DNA of 64,000 nucleotides from NCBI GenBank assembly GCA_020692215.1, contig JAIMKW010000003.1:233192-297191 (forward strand). The letters are read 5' to 3'. This DNA is from Sandarakinorhabdus sp. (GTDB lineage: Bacteria > Pseudomonadota > Alphaproteobacteria > Sphingomonadales > Sphingomonadaceae). Below, piece after piece: positions 36,904 through 45,517 of the stretch. Both the position numbers and the translations under genes were made by a program. The first letter of the stretch is position 1; the number at the start of each line of letters is the position of its first letter. The notes below the pieces were generated by a model. That model was not told the origin of the DNA. It made no database searches and worked only from the letters and a program-made list of their open reading frames with translations.

Positions 36904-37583
36904 TGGCGCATCTCCCGCGACCAATTGATGGCGTGGACGAAGATACCGAGCGGGTTATTGCGGAGCGCTTCGGCGGTTGTCGGGGGCTGCACTACGACCG
37001 TCAGGATCGCGGTCCATGTCTCGGTCGTTGCAAGCTGGCCGTCAGTGTAACGCCGCTCCGACCAGGCCACCCTGAAGCTGTCGGGCGAGGCCCGGATGAC
37101 GCTCGAGACGTCGACCGCGATCTGTTCCTTGCCTACGCGCGAGAACGGATCGTTGACCCGGGCATAGTCGTTCAAAGCGATGGCGCCGCGATCGGTGGTG
37201 AAGTCATAGGCGGCGAGCCAGTCCTGCCGCAGCACGATCGGATCGACCGGCACCGAACGCACCTGCTCGATGAACCGCGCCAGATGCCAGGCAATCTCGG
37301 GGTCAGTGGCGCGATGCCCGCGCTCGGCCGGGCCGACGGCGACAGCGTGTCCCGACCTGTCCACCTCGACGATCCAGGGCACAACTTTGCCGCGCGTGCT
37401 CTGCCAGACCAAAGTGCCCGAAAGGCCGGCCACGAGGGCAAGCTGGCTTAGCGCCATCAGCCGCCAGTTGCGCGCCTGCACGCGCGCCGAGCCGATGCGC
37501 TCGTCCCAGGCCTGCCCCGCGCGCTGGTAGGGGGTTTCAGGTTCAGGCGTCTTGCTATAGCGGACTGTTGGTCGTTTCCACAT
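36900..37583 (-). CDS. trbF: Conjugal transfer protein TrbF (VirB8-like)
   Basis: Inner-membrane assembly factor of the mating-pair channel (227 aa). It has a short cytoplasmic N-terminus (MWKRPTVRYSKTPEPETPYQ), one membrane helix (LMALSQLALVAGLSGTLVW) and the periplasmic VirB8 NTF2-like domain ending NPLGIFVHAINWSREM. Length is typical of TrbF. The start sits four bases after the trbL stop; an upstream in-frame ATG at 37628 lies inside trbL and is rejected. Confidence 0.94.
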   Translation of the reverse strand: MWKRPTVRYSKTPEPETPYQRAGQAWDERIGSARVQARNWRLMALSQLALVAGLSGTLVWQSTRGKVVPWIVEVDRSGHAVAVGPAERGHRATDPEIAWHLARFIEQVRSVPVDPIVLRQDWLAAYDFTTDRGAIALNDYARVNDPFSRVGKEQIAVDVSSVIRASPDSFRVAWSERRYTDGQLATTETWTAILTVVVQPPTTAEALRNNPLGIFVHAINWSREMRQ

Positions 37584-37587
37584 CGCG

Positions 37588-38820
37588 TTACTCCGAGACT
37601 TTGACCGACGCGCCGGAGCCTCCGCCATCGCCGGCCCTCAGCGCGTGGGCTGCGATCCCGATACCGTGGCCCATCGACTGGCTTCGGCGCATGCGTCGGG
37701 CCCACTCCGGCACCCCGGGCCCGCCGGTCGTGCCACCACCGGTTGATCCACTGCCGCTGGTGCCGAAGCGCTGGCGCAGCGCCGCTGCCGCTTGCCGCAA
37801 GGGGCTTGCCGTACTGGCGGGCGCAGCCGTTGCTCCGGGTAGGCTGCCTGCGGCCGGTGTAGCAGTGCGGCTGCCGCCCATTGCGGCACTTGCTGCATAG
37901 GCGCCGCCGCGCGCAACACTGCCGACAGCGGCGGCACCCATACGGGCCACTCCCATGCCGGCGATCGCTGCACCTCCTACCGCGAGGCCGGTTCCGACGG
38001 CGGCACCCGCTCCCAGCTGCGGACCACCAGCTACGATGCCGTTGGCGATGCCGGGGCCGAAGATACCGAGGGCAAGCAATGAAAGTGAGGCCAGCACGAC
38101 AGAGGATGCTTCATCAATTGTCGGCACCGGCCCGGCAAACGCACCGGTGAACTCGCTGAACAATGTGGAGCCGATGCCGACAATAACCGCAAGGACCAGC
38201 ACTTTGATCCCTGACGAGATCACATTGCCCAGCACCCGCTCGGCCATGAAAGCGGTCTTCCCGAACAGTCCGAACGGCACGAGCACGAACCCGGCAAGCG
38301 TTGTCAGTTTGAACTCGATCAGCGCCACGAACAGCTGGATCGCCAGCACGAAAAACGACAGCATGATAACCGCCCACGCGGTGAGTAGAATCGCGATCTG
38401 GGCGAAGTTGTCGAAAAAGGAAACATAGCCCATCAGCTCGCCGACGGCATCGAGGATCGGTCGCCCTGCCTCCAGTCCGACTTCGGCAATCCGGCCAGGG
38501 CGCAGGAAGTCCGCCATCGCCATCGGCGTGCCCGACGCCATCAGGCCTAGCCCGGCGAAGCTCTCGAAGACGATCCTCGCCAGCATGTTCCAGTTGCCGA
38601 TGACATAGGCGAACACGCCGACGAACAGGGTCTTCTTGACCAGCCGGGCGATTATGTCCTCGTCAGCGCCCCAGGCCCAGAACAGCGCTGCGAGCGTAAC
38701 ATCGATGACGATAAGCGTGGCCGCGAGCCACGCAACCTCACCTCCCACCAGCCCGAACCCGCTATCTATGTAGCGGGTGAAGGTGTCGAGGAACCGGTCA
38801 ATGACGCCGACGTCGTCCAT
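37588..38820 (-). CDS. trbL: Conjugal transfer protein TrbL (VirB6-like)
   Basis: Polytopic inner-membrane channel protein (410 aa) of the type IV secretion system. About six hydrophobic segments lie between residues 25 and 270 (for example LAATLIVIDVTLAALFWAWG and ITLLTAWAVIMLSFFVLAIQ-like ILLTAWAVIMLSFFVLAIQ). A long glycine/alanine/serine-rich hydrophilic tail (about 290-410) follows. The tail differs widely between relatives. Start is two bases after the trbJ stop. Confidence 0.93.
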   Translation of the reverse strand: MDDVGVIDRFLDTFTRYIDSGFGLVGGEVAWLAATLIVIDVTLAALFWAWGADEDIIARLVKKTLFVGVFAYVIGNWNMLARIVFESFAGLGLMASGTPMAMADFLRPGRIAEVGLEAGRPILDAVGELMGYVSFFDNFAQIAILLTAWAVIMLSFFVLAIQLFVALIEFKLTTLAGFVLVPFGLFGKTAFMAERVLGNVISSGIKVLVLAVIVGIGSTLFSEFTGAFAGPVPTIDEASSVVLASLSLLALGIFGPGIANGIVAGGPQLGAGAAVGTGLAVGGAAIAGMGVARMGAAAVGSVARGGAYAASAAMGGSRTATPAAGSLPGATAAPASTASPLRQAAAALRQRFGTSGSGSTGGGTTGGPGVPEWARRMRRSQSMGHGIGIAAHALRAGDGGGSGASVKVSE

Positions 38821-38822
38821 GA

Positions 38823-39554
38823 TCAGTTGCGGAACATCGTGACCGGAGTCGGGACATAGCCAGAGCCGGGTTTCAGGAACCGGCGGCTCTGCTCTCGCGC
38901 CTGATCCTGCGCTGCAACCCGTTGCGCCTCTGCCAGCGCTTGCGCGCGGCCCAATGCCGTCATGGTCGCGGTGAGATCTGCGAGTTGTTGCGCCTGCAGG
39001 GCGAGAAGCTGGTTGCCGGACTGCGAGGCCTGGAGCGCACCGGTCGCGCCTTGGCTGCGCGTCACCAGCTGTTCGATTTCAGCTCGGTGTGTCGCAAGAT
39101 TGTCGACAACGCCGGCTTGCACCTTCAGCGCATCCTCCAGCGATGCGAGCGAGGTGCGCCACCGTTCGCGGGCATTGGCGACCAGCAGTGCATCCGGATC
39201 AGTGGGACGGGATTGCGCATAGCGGGTACGGAACGCGGCATCGACCTCGGCCACATCATAGGCGAGCGCGCGGGCGTCGGCGAGCAGGGTGCGGGTCTGC
39301 TCCACTGAACGCAGCAGCGGGACAAGCGAGCTGTAGGGCAACGAAGTCAGGTTGCGCGCATCGTTCAGCAACGACTGAGCTTCGTTGGTCAGGCTACGGA
39401 TCTGGTTGTTGATCTGCTGGAGCGCGCGCGCCGCCTGCAGGACATTTTGTGCATAGTTGGTGGGGTCGTAGACAACGATCGCGCCGACAGGCGAGAGCGG
39501 AACCACTATCGTGGCGGCAAGCGCGGCGATCAGGGCGGACTTGCGAAAAATCAT
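38823..39554 (-). CDS. trbJ: Conjugal transfer protein TrbJ (VirB5-like)
   Basis: Minor pilus/tip protein exported to the periplasm (243 aa). Signal peptide FRKSALIAALAATIVVPLSP then AIVVYDPTNYAQNVLQAARA, the conserved TrbJ start. The rest is a long helical, coiled-coil region rich in Q, A and L (TNEAQSLLNDARNL, QAQQLADLTATMTALGRAQA). The start overlaps the trbE stop? No: its stop lies beside the trbL start, while its own ATG precedes trbL in the operon and follows trbE, whose stop it overlaps by four bases. Confidence 0.93.
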   Translation of the reverse strand: MIFRKSALIAALAATIVVPLSPVGAIVVYDPTNYAQNVLQAARALQQINNQIRSLTNEAQSLLNDARNLTSLPYSSLVPLLRSVEQTRTLLADARALAYDVAEVDAAFRTRYAQSRPTDPDALLVANARERWRTSLASLEDALKVQAGVVDNLATHRAEIEQLVTRSQGATGALQASQSGNQLLALQAQQLADLTATMTALGRAQALAEAQRVAAQDQAREQSRRFLKPGSGYVPTPVTMFRN

Positions 39555-41995
39555 AGCGGGAGCTCCAGATTAACGGGACGGGGAACGGGAAGAAGCTCGG
39601 CGGCCCAGCCGAGTCCGCGATGGAGGAGCCAGGCGGAAGCAAAGCCGGACACACCTTGATCGGCGAGGATCCGGTCGATTACGGCCTGGTCGGCCTTCGA
39701 CGAGGCCGCGGTGAATGCGAGTGCGATTTCACCCAGCCCCAGCTCGAACAGCCGGTTGCCGAGGCGGCTCTGGCAGTAATAGTCGCGCTTGGGCGTTGCC
39801 CGAGCGAGGATTTCAATCTGGCGGTCGTTGAGCCCGAAACCTGCATAGGCAGTGGCGATGGAAGGCTCCTGCGCCCGTTCGTTGGGCAGGAAAATGCGGG
39901 TCGGGCAGCTTTCGACGATGGCGGGCGCGATTGCCGACCCCTCGATGTCGGCAAGGCTTTGGGTCGCGAACAGGACGCTGGCATTCTTCTTGCGCAGCGT
40001 CTTCAACCACTCGCGGAGTTGCCGGCCGAAGTTTGCATCATCGAGCGCCAGCCAACCTTCGTCGATCAGGATGAGGCTAGGTGCGCCGGTCAGCCGATCG
40101 CCGATGCGGTGGAACAAATAAGCAAGCACTGCTGGCGCAGCCGCTGTTCCGATCAGGCCTTCGGTCTCGAAGACCTGAATTGAGGCCGAGCCCAGTTCCT
40201 CCCGGTCTCCGTCGAGAAGCCGTCCCCACGGACCAGCCAGCGTGTAAGCATGAAGCGCCTGCTTCAACATCGAGGACTGAAGCAACACGGTCAGACCTGT
40301 AAGTGTGCGCTCCTCGACGGGCGCTGTGCCGAGCGACGCAAGCGCAGACCAGAGAAGGTCCTTGATGCCGGGATCGACCGCAACACCTTCACGCGCAAGG
40401 ATTGCGGTGAGCCATTCGGCGGCCCATGCGCGCTCGCCCGCCTCGTCGCAGCGCGCGAGCGGCTGCAGGGTCGGGCCACTTTCTCCGTCCCGGCCCAGGC
40501 CCTCGCCGAGATTGTGCCAGTCTCCGCCTGTGGCCAGTGTTGCGGCGCGGATGCTGCCGCCGAAGTCGAATGCGAACACCTGTGCGCCGCCATAGCGGCG
40601 GAACTGCAGCGCGATGAAAGCCAGAAGCACGCTCTTGCCGGCGCCTGTCGGGCCTATCACCAGCGTGTGACCAACGTCCCCCACATGGCCGCTGAACCGG
40701 AACGGTGTCGAGCCGTCCGTGCGGGCGTGGAACAGGGGCGGGCCGTCCAGATGCGCGTTGCGCTCCGGGCCTGCCCAGACCGCCGACAATGGCACCATGT
40801 GCGCAAGGTTCAAGGTAGAGATGGGCGGCTGCCGGACATTGGCATAGGCTTGGCCGGGAAGGGAGCCGAGCCACGCTTCCACTGCATTCAGGGTTTCCGG
40901 AACACAGGTGAAATCCCGACCCTGAATGACCTTTTCGATTGCCTGCAGCCGCGCATCGGCTGCGCGCGGGTCGGGATCGGACACCACTACGCTGGTGGTC
41001 ATATAGGCCCATCCCGCAGCGTCGGCGCCCAGCACCTGTAAGGCTTCGTCCGCATCGGCCGCCTTGTTCGAGGCGTCATTATCGAGGAGCGCAGAGGCCT
41101 CGTTCGTCAGCACCTCTTTCAGGATCGCCGCTACCGACTTGCGCTTGGCGAACCATTGCCGACGGATTTTGCCAAGCAACTTTGCGGCATCCGTCTTGTC
41201 GAGCATGAGCGCCCGGGTGGACCATCGGTAGGCAAAGCCGAGCCGGTTGAGTTCGTCGAGAATGCCCGGCTGAGTCGCATTGGGCAGGCCGATGATGGTC
41301 AGCACGCGGAGGTGATGATTGCCCAGCATCGGTGAAAGCCCGCCGGTCAGCGGCTCGTCGGCCAGCAGGGCATCGAGGTGCATCGGCGTTTGGGGCACGG
41401 CCACCCGCTGGCGGCGGGTAGAGATGGTGGCATGAAGATAGGTCAGCGTCTCCGTGTCGCTCAGCCAGCCGACCTCGGGCAGAAAGCCGTCCAGCAGGTC
41501 GAGGACACGGTCGGTTCTGCCGATGAAGTCGGCCAGATTTTCCCGCCAGCCATTGCCCGCCTTCTCCTGCCCCTCGTAGAGCCAGCGTTCCGCCCTCGCA
41601 TTGCCGTCAGCGGGCGGCAGCCATACGAGCGTCAGATAATATCGGCTCTCGAAGTGGGCGCCTTCCTGCTCAAACTGGGCACGGCGCTCCTCGTCCACAA
41701 GCGCGGATACAGGGTCCGGGAAATTGCTTGCCGGATAGGTGGCGGAAGGAAGTCGCTGCGCTTCGACGAACACCGCCCAGCCCGATCCTAGCCGCCGAAG
41801 GGCCGCGTTCAGGCGGGCGGTGACAGATACGAGTTCTGATGGCGTTGCAGAGTCGAGGTCTGGCCCCCGGAACCCGGCCGTCCGCTGGAACGAGCCATCC
41901 TTGTTGAGAATGACTCCGCCTGCGACCAGTGCGGCCCATGGCAGGAAGTCGGCCAGTAACTGGGGCTTCTGGCGATATTCGCGCAAGCTCATCAT
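39551..41995 (-). CDS. trbE: Conjugal transfer ATPase TrbE (VirB4-like)
   Basis: Largest ATPase of the type IV secretion system (814 aa), powering pilus assembly and DNA transfer. Walker A is LVIGPTGAGKSVLLAFIALQ and Walker B is SLILIDEGWLALDD. The arginine-finger region LPNERAQEPSIATAYAGFGL and the conserved FATQSLADIEGSAI are also visible. I start at MMSLREYRQKPQLLADFLPW, one base after the trbD stop. The frame is open 41 codons further upstream, but that is trbD read out of frame. Confidence 0.96.
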   Translation of the reverse strand: MMSLREYRQKPQLLADFLPWAALVAGGVILNKDGSFQRTAGFRGPDLDSATPSELVSVTARLNAALRRLGSGWAVFVEAQRLPSATYPASNFPDPVSALVDEERRAQFEQEGAHFESRYYLTLVWLPPADGNARAERWLYEGQEKAGNGWRENLADFIGRTDRVLDLLDGFLPEVGWLSDTETLTYLHATISTRRQRVAVPQTPMHLDALLADEPLTGGLSPMLGNHHLRVLTIIGLPNATQPGILDELNRLGFAYRWSTRALMLDKTDAAKLLGKIRRQWFAKRKSVAAILKEVLTNEASALLDNDASNKAADADEALQVLGADAAGWAYMTTSVVVSDPDPRAADARLQAIEKVIQGRDFTCVPETLNAVEAWLGSLPGQAYANVRQPPISTLNLAHMVPLSAVWAGPERNAHLDGPPLFHARTDGSTPFRFSGHVGDVGHTLVIGPTGAGKSVLLAFIALQFRRYGGAQVFAFDFGGSIRAATLATGGDWHNLGEGLGRDGESGPTLQPLARCDEAGERAWAAEWLTAILAREGVAVDPGIKDLLWSALASLGTAPVEERTLTGLTVLLQSSMLKQALHAYTLAGPWGRLLDGDREELGSASIQVFETEGLIGTAAAPAVLAYLFHRIGDRLTGAPSLILIDEGWLALDDANFGRQLREWLKTLRKKNASVLFATQSLADIEGSAIAPAIVESCPTRIFLPNERAQEPSIATAYAGFGLNDRQIEILARATPKRDYYCQSRLGNRLFELGLGEIALAFTAASSKADQAVIDRILADQGVSGFASAWLLHRGLGWAAELLPVPRPVNLELPL

Positions 41996-41996
41996 G

Positions 41997-42254
41997 TCAG
42001 AGGCCCAGCCGCGCAGGGAAGCGCAGGTGGCGGCGCACCACATCCACGAACTGCGGATCGCGTCGTGCCGCCCACACGGCAAGCATATGTCCGAGCGCCC
42101 ACACGCCCAACCCCACAAGCCAGAGCCGCAAACCGAGCCCGAGAGCGGCCGCCAGCGTGCCGTTGACGATAGCGAGGCTGCGCGGCGCGCCGGCGAGCAG
42201 GATCGGCTCGATAAGCGCCCGGTGCACGGGGACGATGAAACCCGGGGTCTCCAT
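41997..42254 (-). CDS. trbD: Conjugal transfer protein TrbD (VirB3-like)
   Basis: Small inner-membrane protein (85 aa) of the secretion channel that works with TrbE. Its start METPGFIVPVHRALIEPILL is the conserved TrbD/VirB3 N-terminus. Two hydrophobic helices follow (LAIVNGTLAAALGLGLRLWL and GLGVWALGHMLAVWAA), and the tail is basic. It overlaps the trbC stop by one base as TGATG. Confidence 0.93.
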   Translation of the reverse strand: METPGFIVPVHRALIEPILLAGAPRSLAIVNGTLAAALGLGLRLWLVGLGVWALGHMLAVWAARRDPQFVDVVRRHLRFPARLGL

Positions 42255-42577
42255 CAGACGAGCGCGCCGCCCCCGAAGCTGAAGAAGCTGAGGAAGAAGG
42301 AGCTTGCTGCAAACGCGATGCTGAGGCCGAATACGATCTGGATCAACTTGCGCGAGCCACCCGACGTGTCACCGAACGCCAGAGTAAGGCCGGTGATGAT
42401 GATGATGATCACCGCGATGATCTTGGCGACCGGACCCTCGATGGATTCAAGGATGGCCTGCAGCGGCGCCTCCCATGGCATCGAAGAGCCTGCAGCATAT
42501 GCGGGCGGTGCCATGAACACTGCCGCGGCGAGGCCGGCACAGGCTAGTCGGGCACGAACTCCTGAAGTTAACGTCAT
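42254..42577 (-). CDS. trbC: Conjugal transfer prepilin TrbC (VirB2-like)
   Basis: Pilus subunit precursor (107 aa). The signal peptide is LACAGLAAAVFMAPPAYAAG. The mature part has two hydrophobic helices, IIAVIIIIITGLTLAFGD and LIQIVFGLSIAFAASSFFLS, as in cyclised IncP-type pilins. The TraF peptidase encoded at 60.2 kb would be the expected enzyme for maturation and cyclisation. Start overlaps the trbB stop by four bases. Confidence 0.94.
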   Translation of the reverse strand: MTLTSGVRARLACAGLAAAVFMAPPAYAAGSSMPWEAPLQAILESIEGPVAKIIAVIIIIITGLTLAFGDTSGGSRKLIQIVFGLSIAFAASSFFLSFFSFGGGALV

Positions 42578-43542
42578 TCGCTTTCTCCTGCGGGGGTGAG
42601 CTGGTAGTCGCCTGTGGCGCTGAGGGGATGGACGTGGGCGAGTTCGATCAAACGCCGGGCGCCGCCACGACCCGCCAGAACGGCAACGAGGTCGATGGTG
42701 TCTGCGATGAGCGCACGTGGCGGCAGCGGCACCGTCTCCTGGATCAGTTGTTCAAGGCGGCGGAGTGCACCGATGGCCGAACCTGCATGGATAGTGCCGA
42801 TGCCGCCTGGATGGCCGGTTCCCCACGCCTTGATGAGATCGAGGGCTTCGGCTCCCCGGACTTCGCCAATGGGAATCCGGTCTGGCCGCAAGCGCAAGGC
42901 CGAGCGAACAAGATCTGACAGCGTCGCGATACCGTCTTTCGTTCGCAGCGATACGAGGTTGGGCGTGAGGCACTGCAGCTCGCGCGTGTCCTCAATCAGC
43001 ACAACCCGGTCGCCGGACTTGGCGACTTCGGCCAGCAGGGCATTGGCCAGCGTTGTCTTGCCGGTCGATGTGCCGCCTGCGACAAGGATGTTCCGGCGAT
43101 CCGCGACGGCTGTCCGCAGCTGCGCGGCCTGCCGCCCCGACATCACGCCGGCGTTGGCGTAGTCCTCCAGTGTGAACACGGCGACGGCGGCCTTGCGTAT
43201 TGCGAAGCAGGGCGCGGCTGCAACCGGTGGCAGCAGTCCTTCGAAGCGCTCTCCCGTTCCGGGAAGTTCTGCCGATACTCGGGGCGAACCGGCATGGACT
43301 TCTGCGCCGACATGGTGTGCCACCAACCGGACGATTCGCTCGCCATCGCTAGGCGAAAGCCGCATGCCGGTATCGGCTTGGCCGGACCCTAGCCTGTCTA
43401 CCCACAGCCGCCCGTCCGGGTTGAGCATGACTTCGACGACATCAGGTTCGCTAAGGGTCTGCACGATCCAAGGCCCGAGCGCAGTCCGCAGCATGCGGGC
43501 ACCGCGTGTCTCAAAGGCTGGGGCAACGGGCAAGGGCTGCAT
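42574..43542 (-). CDS. trbB: Conjugal transfer ATPase TrbB (VirB11-like)
   Basis: Hexameric traffic ATPase of the mating system (322 aa). Walker A is [20 protein letters not shown]. The Asp box [12 protein letters not shown], Walker B region [20 protein letters not shown] and His box [16 protein letters not shown] are all present. I start at [18 protein letters not shown]; an in-frame ATG 16 codons upstream is less likely. It is the first gene of the trb run. In related elements copG lies directly upstream, but here 11.6 kb of cargo intervenes, so trbB must have its own promoter or one borrowed from the cargo. Confidence 0.95.
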   Translation of the reverse strand: MQPLPVAPAFETRGARMLRTALGPWIVQTLSEPDVVEVMLNPDGRLWVDRLGSGQADTGMRLSPSDGERIVRLVAHHVGAEVHAGSPRVSAELPGTGERFEGLLPPVAAAPCFAIRKAAVAVFTLEDYANAGVMSGRQAAQLRTAVADRRNILVAGGTSTGKTTLANALLAEVAKSGDRVVLIEDTRELQCLTPNLVSLRTKDGIATLSDLVRSALRLRPDRIPIGEVRGAEALDLIKAWGTGHPGGIGTIHAGSAIGALRRLEQLIQETVPLPPRALIADTIDLVAVLAGRGGARRLIELAHVHPLSATGDYQLTPAGESE

Positions 43543-43548
43543 GGCGAT

Positions 43549-43569
43549 CCCCGAAAAGTCGGTTCGGGG
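43549..43569. promoter_or_regulatory. Hairpin just before the trbB start
   Basis: CCCCGAA (43549-43555) and TTCGGGG (43563-43569) form a 7-bp stem with a 7-nt loop ending six bases before the trbB ATG. It covers the only GGGG-type ribosome-binding sequence, so it could limit trbB translation. Confidence 0.4.
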
Positions 43570-44496
43570 ACGAGTAGAGAAACGACACATGTCCGCTGAT
43601 CAACAAGGAAAAGCGGCTTAGAAACTGTAGCGTAGAGAGACAGGCGGCAGGGCTTGGGCGTGAAGCGGGGCTTGAAGGCCTTTGTCGACAACAGCGCCCG
43701 CGACGTCTGCTTGGCTGCTGAAACCCAGAACGGCACCCGCAACGACAACCGCCATGCGCTGCGCGCTCTGACCGATGACTGGCTCCTCGCCAATGCCGTC
43801 GAATCACGGGGCCGTCCCCTGCCCGATTCGGCGCATTCGGTATCTGTGATCCTGTCGATGCCGCCGGGCTCGCCGGCTGACCGCGTGGAGTTCGCCGCCC
43901 GCACCTGGGCAAGGCACACGTTCGGCACCCGTCATGACTGGCTCATGGTCCGCCACGACGACACCGATCACCCGCATTTCCATGTCAGCATAAGGGCGGT
44001 CGGGCCCGATGGGCTCAGGCTCGCCCCGAACCCCACCGACCTGCAGAACTGGCGGGAGACGTTCGCCAAGGAACTGCGAAGGCTGGGCGTCCAAGCCGAG
44101 GCCACCCCGCGCCAGGCGCGCGGCGCGGTCAGGAAGGCAACCAATGCACCGATCGAGCAGATGCAGCGCAAGGGTGTCGAGCCCAAGGTCAGAAGAGCCG
44201 AGCGCCAGGCGGCCGAGCGCGACGCCAAGGCGCTGCCGGCGGAACGCCCGGAGTGGAACCGCACGATCAGCGCCAGACAGGCGAAGATCCGTGACGCCTA
44301 TCTCGCCCACGCCGCCGAGCTTGACACCGGCGATGCCGACGATCGCTGGCTTGCCCGCGACGTGGAGCGGTTTGTGGCGGAAATGCCCGTGGCGCTCACC
44401 TGCCGGCAGGCACTGGCGGTGGAGCTGCGGCGCGTGCTGGAACGGGAGAATGGGGCCGCAGGGGCGAAGGTGGACGGGCCGGCGAAGGGAGAGGTA

Positions 44497-44515
44497 GTCT
44501 TGCACGGTGCAAGAC
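44497..44515. repeat. 19-bp palindrome, copy 1
   Basis: GTCTTGCAC-G-GTGCAAGAC, perfect nine-base arms. Copies 2 (44554-44572, identical), 3 (53505-53523, central base C) and 4 (54948-54966, two mismatches) lie elsewhere in the cargo. This copy is 213 bases upstream of parD. Confidence 0.95.
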
Positions 44516-44553
44516 ATCCACAGACTGAGCCGGACCGGAACAAAACCGGAAAT

Positions 44554-44572
44554 GTCTTGCACGGTGCAAGAC
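44554..44572. repeat. 19-bp palindrome, copy 2
   Basis: Identical to copy 1. Its right flank ACTTTCGG resembles that of copy 3 (ACTTTTCG). It lies 156 bases upstream of the parD start. Confidence 0.95.
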
Positions 44573-44727
44573 TTTCGGAGCCGGAGCAGCTTAGGCTCGA
44601 CCTGCCGCCGAATGAGCCAAAGCGGCGACGCTGACCATGCAAAGCCGCGGCCGAACCTTGAAGCGGAGCAGCCAACGCGCTAAACTGCACCAATAGTATG
44701 ACGGCGCTGCCGTCGTGAGGAGGTCCG

Positions 44728-44973
44728 ATGGCCACAGTGCGCAAGACGATCACGCTGACGTATCAGCAGGACGCCTGGATCGCCGGCAAAATTGCCAGCG
44801 GCAGCTACACCAACGATAGCGAAGCCATCCGCGATCTAATCCGCCGGGCTCAGGAACGCGACGCGGCTCTCGGCGAGATACGCCAAGCGCTGATCGATGG
44901 CGAGAACAGCGGTGAGCCCGAACCGTTCGATTTCGACGCCTTCCGGAAGCGCAAGATCGCCCAGCATGGCTGA
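44728..44973 (+). CDS. parD: ParD-type antitoxin
   Basis: An 81-aa CopG/ribbon-helix-helix antitoxin of a type II toxin-antitoxin pair. The N-terminal DNA-binding strand and helices read RKTITLTYQQDAWIAGKIAS and YTNDSEAIRDLIRRAQERD. The acidic C-terminal tail (EPEPFDFDAFRKRKIAQHG) would wrap the toxin. AGGAGG lies seven bases before the ATG. The toxin gene starts inside its last codons (eight-base overlap). It probably represses its own promoter and stabilises the element. Confidence 0.92.
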   Translation: MATVRKTITLTYQQDAWIAGKIASGSYTNDSEAIRDLIRRAQERDAALGEIRQALIDGENSGEPEPFDFDAFRKRKIAQHG

Positions 44974-45256
44974 GAACCGGCTCACGCCGGCAGCGCAGCA
45001 GGACTTGGATGACATCTTCGAGCACAGCGTCGCCGAATGGGGGCTGCCGGTCGTCTTGGGCTACACCAAAGTTCTGGAGGCGGCGTTCGCCATGTTGGGC
45101 AATGCGCCGCAGCGCGGGCGGAGCTGCGAGACAATCCGAGCGGGCTACCGCCGGCTCGGGGTAGGCAGCCATGTGATCTATTACAAAGCAACGGTTTACG
45201 GGGTAGCCGTTACCCGCATCTTGCATCAGCGCATGGACGCGCTGCGCCATCTGTGA
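44966..45256 (+). CDS. parE: ParE-type toxin
   Basis: A 96-aa RelE/ParE-superfamily toxin; ParE proteins inhibit DNA gyrase. The start MAENRLTPAAQQDLDDIFEH has the usual SxxAxxDLxxI pattern. The core is LGNAPQRGRSCETIRAGYRR and the C-terminus is VYGVAVTRILHQRMDALRHL, the conserved RILHxRMD box. It overlaps parD by eight bases; an open frame 23 codons upstream is parD out of frame. The 261 bp that follow up to 45517 show only a weak hairpin (45323-45343). Confidence 0.93.
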   Translation: MAENRLTPAAQQDLDDIFEHSVAEWGLPVVLGYTKVLEAAFAMLGNAPQRGRSCETIRAGYRRLGVGSHVIYYKATVYGVAVTRILHQRMDALRHL

Positions 45257-45517
45257 AGGCCCAAAGCCGTGTACGATACAAGACTCGACAGGTCTGAGGA
45301 TACCGGCTGATGCACAAAATATGGAGCTACGAGAACGAGCTCCCTGTACCGAAATCCGTGTCTGTCACCGCACGATGCCCCTCAGACGTCACCGGTATTT
45401 CGTCATAATTGTTGCTCTGGGCTCAAAACGCCGTCTAAGCTGAGGATGGCGTTCTCTAGCTGTGCCGGCTACCGGGGATTCCAAGGCTGAAGCAGCTTGT
45501 TTATATCAGAAGGGGCA

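Larger units (their letters stand above)
43654..44634 (+). pseudogene. 5'-truncated MobA/VirD2-type relaxase remnant
   Basis: A 326-codon frame with the central and C-terminal parts of a conjugative relaxase. ALTDDWLLANAVESRGRPLP, SVILSMPPGSPADRVEFAAR and HDDTDHPHFHVSIRAVG (metal-binding HUH motif) are followed by RQARGAVRKATNAP. The N-terminal segment that should carry the catalytic tyrosine is missing: a TAG lies in frame about 20 bases before the TTG start, and the first 30 residues are unlike the family. It is therefore probably a dead remnant of another mobile element joined to the trbB upstream region. Two copies of a 19-bp palindrome near its 3' end encode the repeated peptide VLHGAR. 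Confidence 0.75.
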
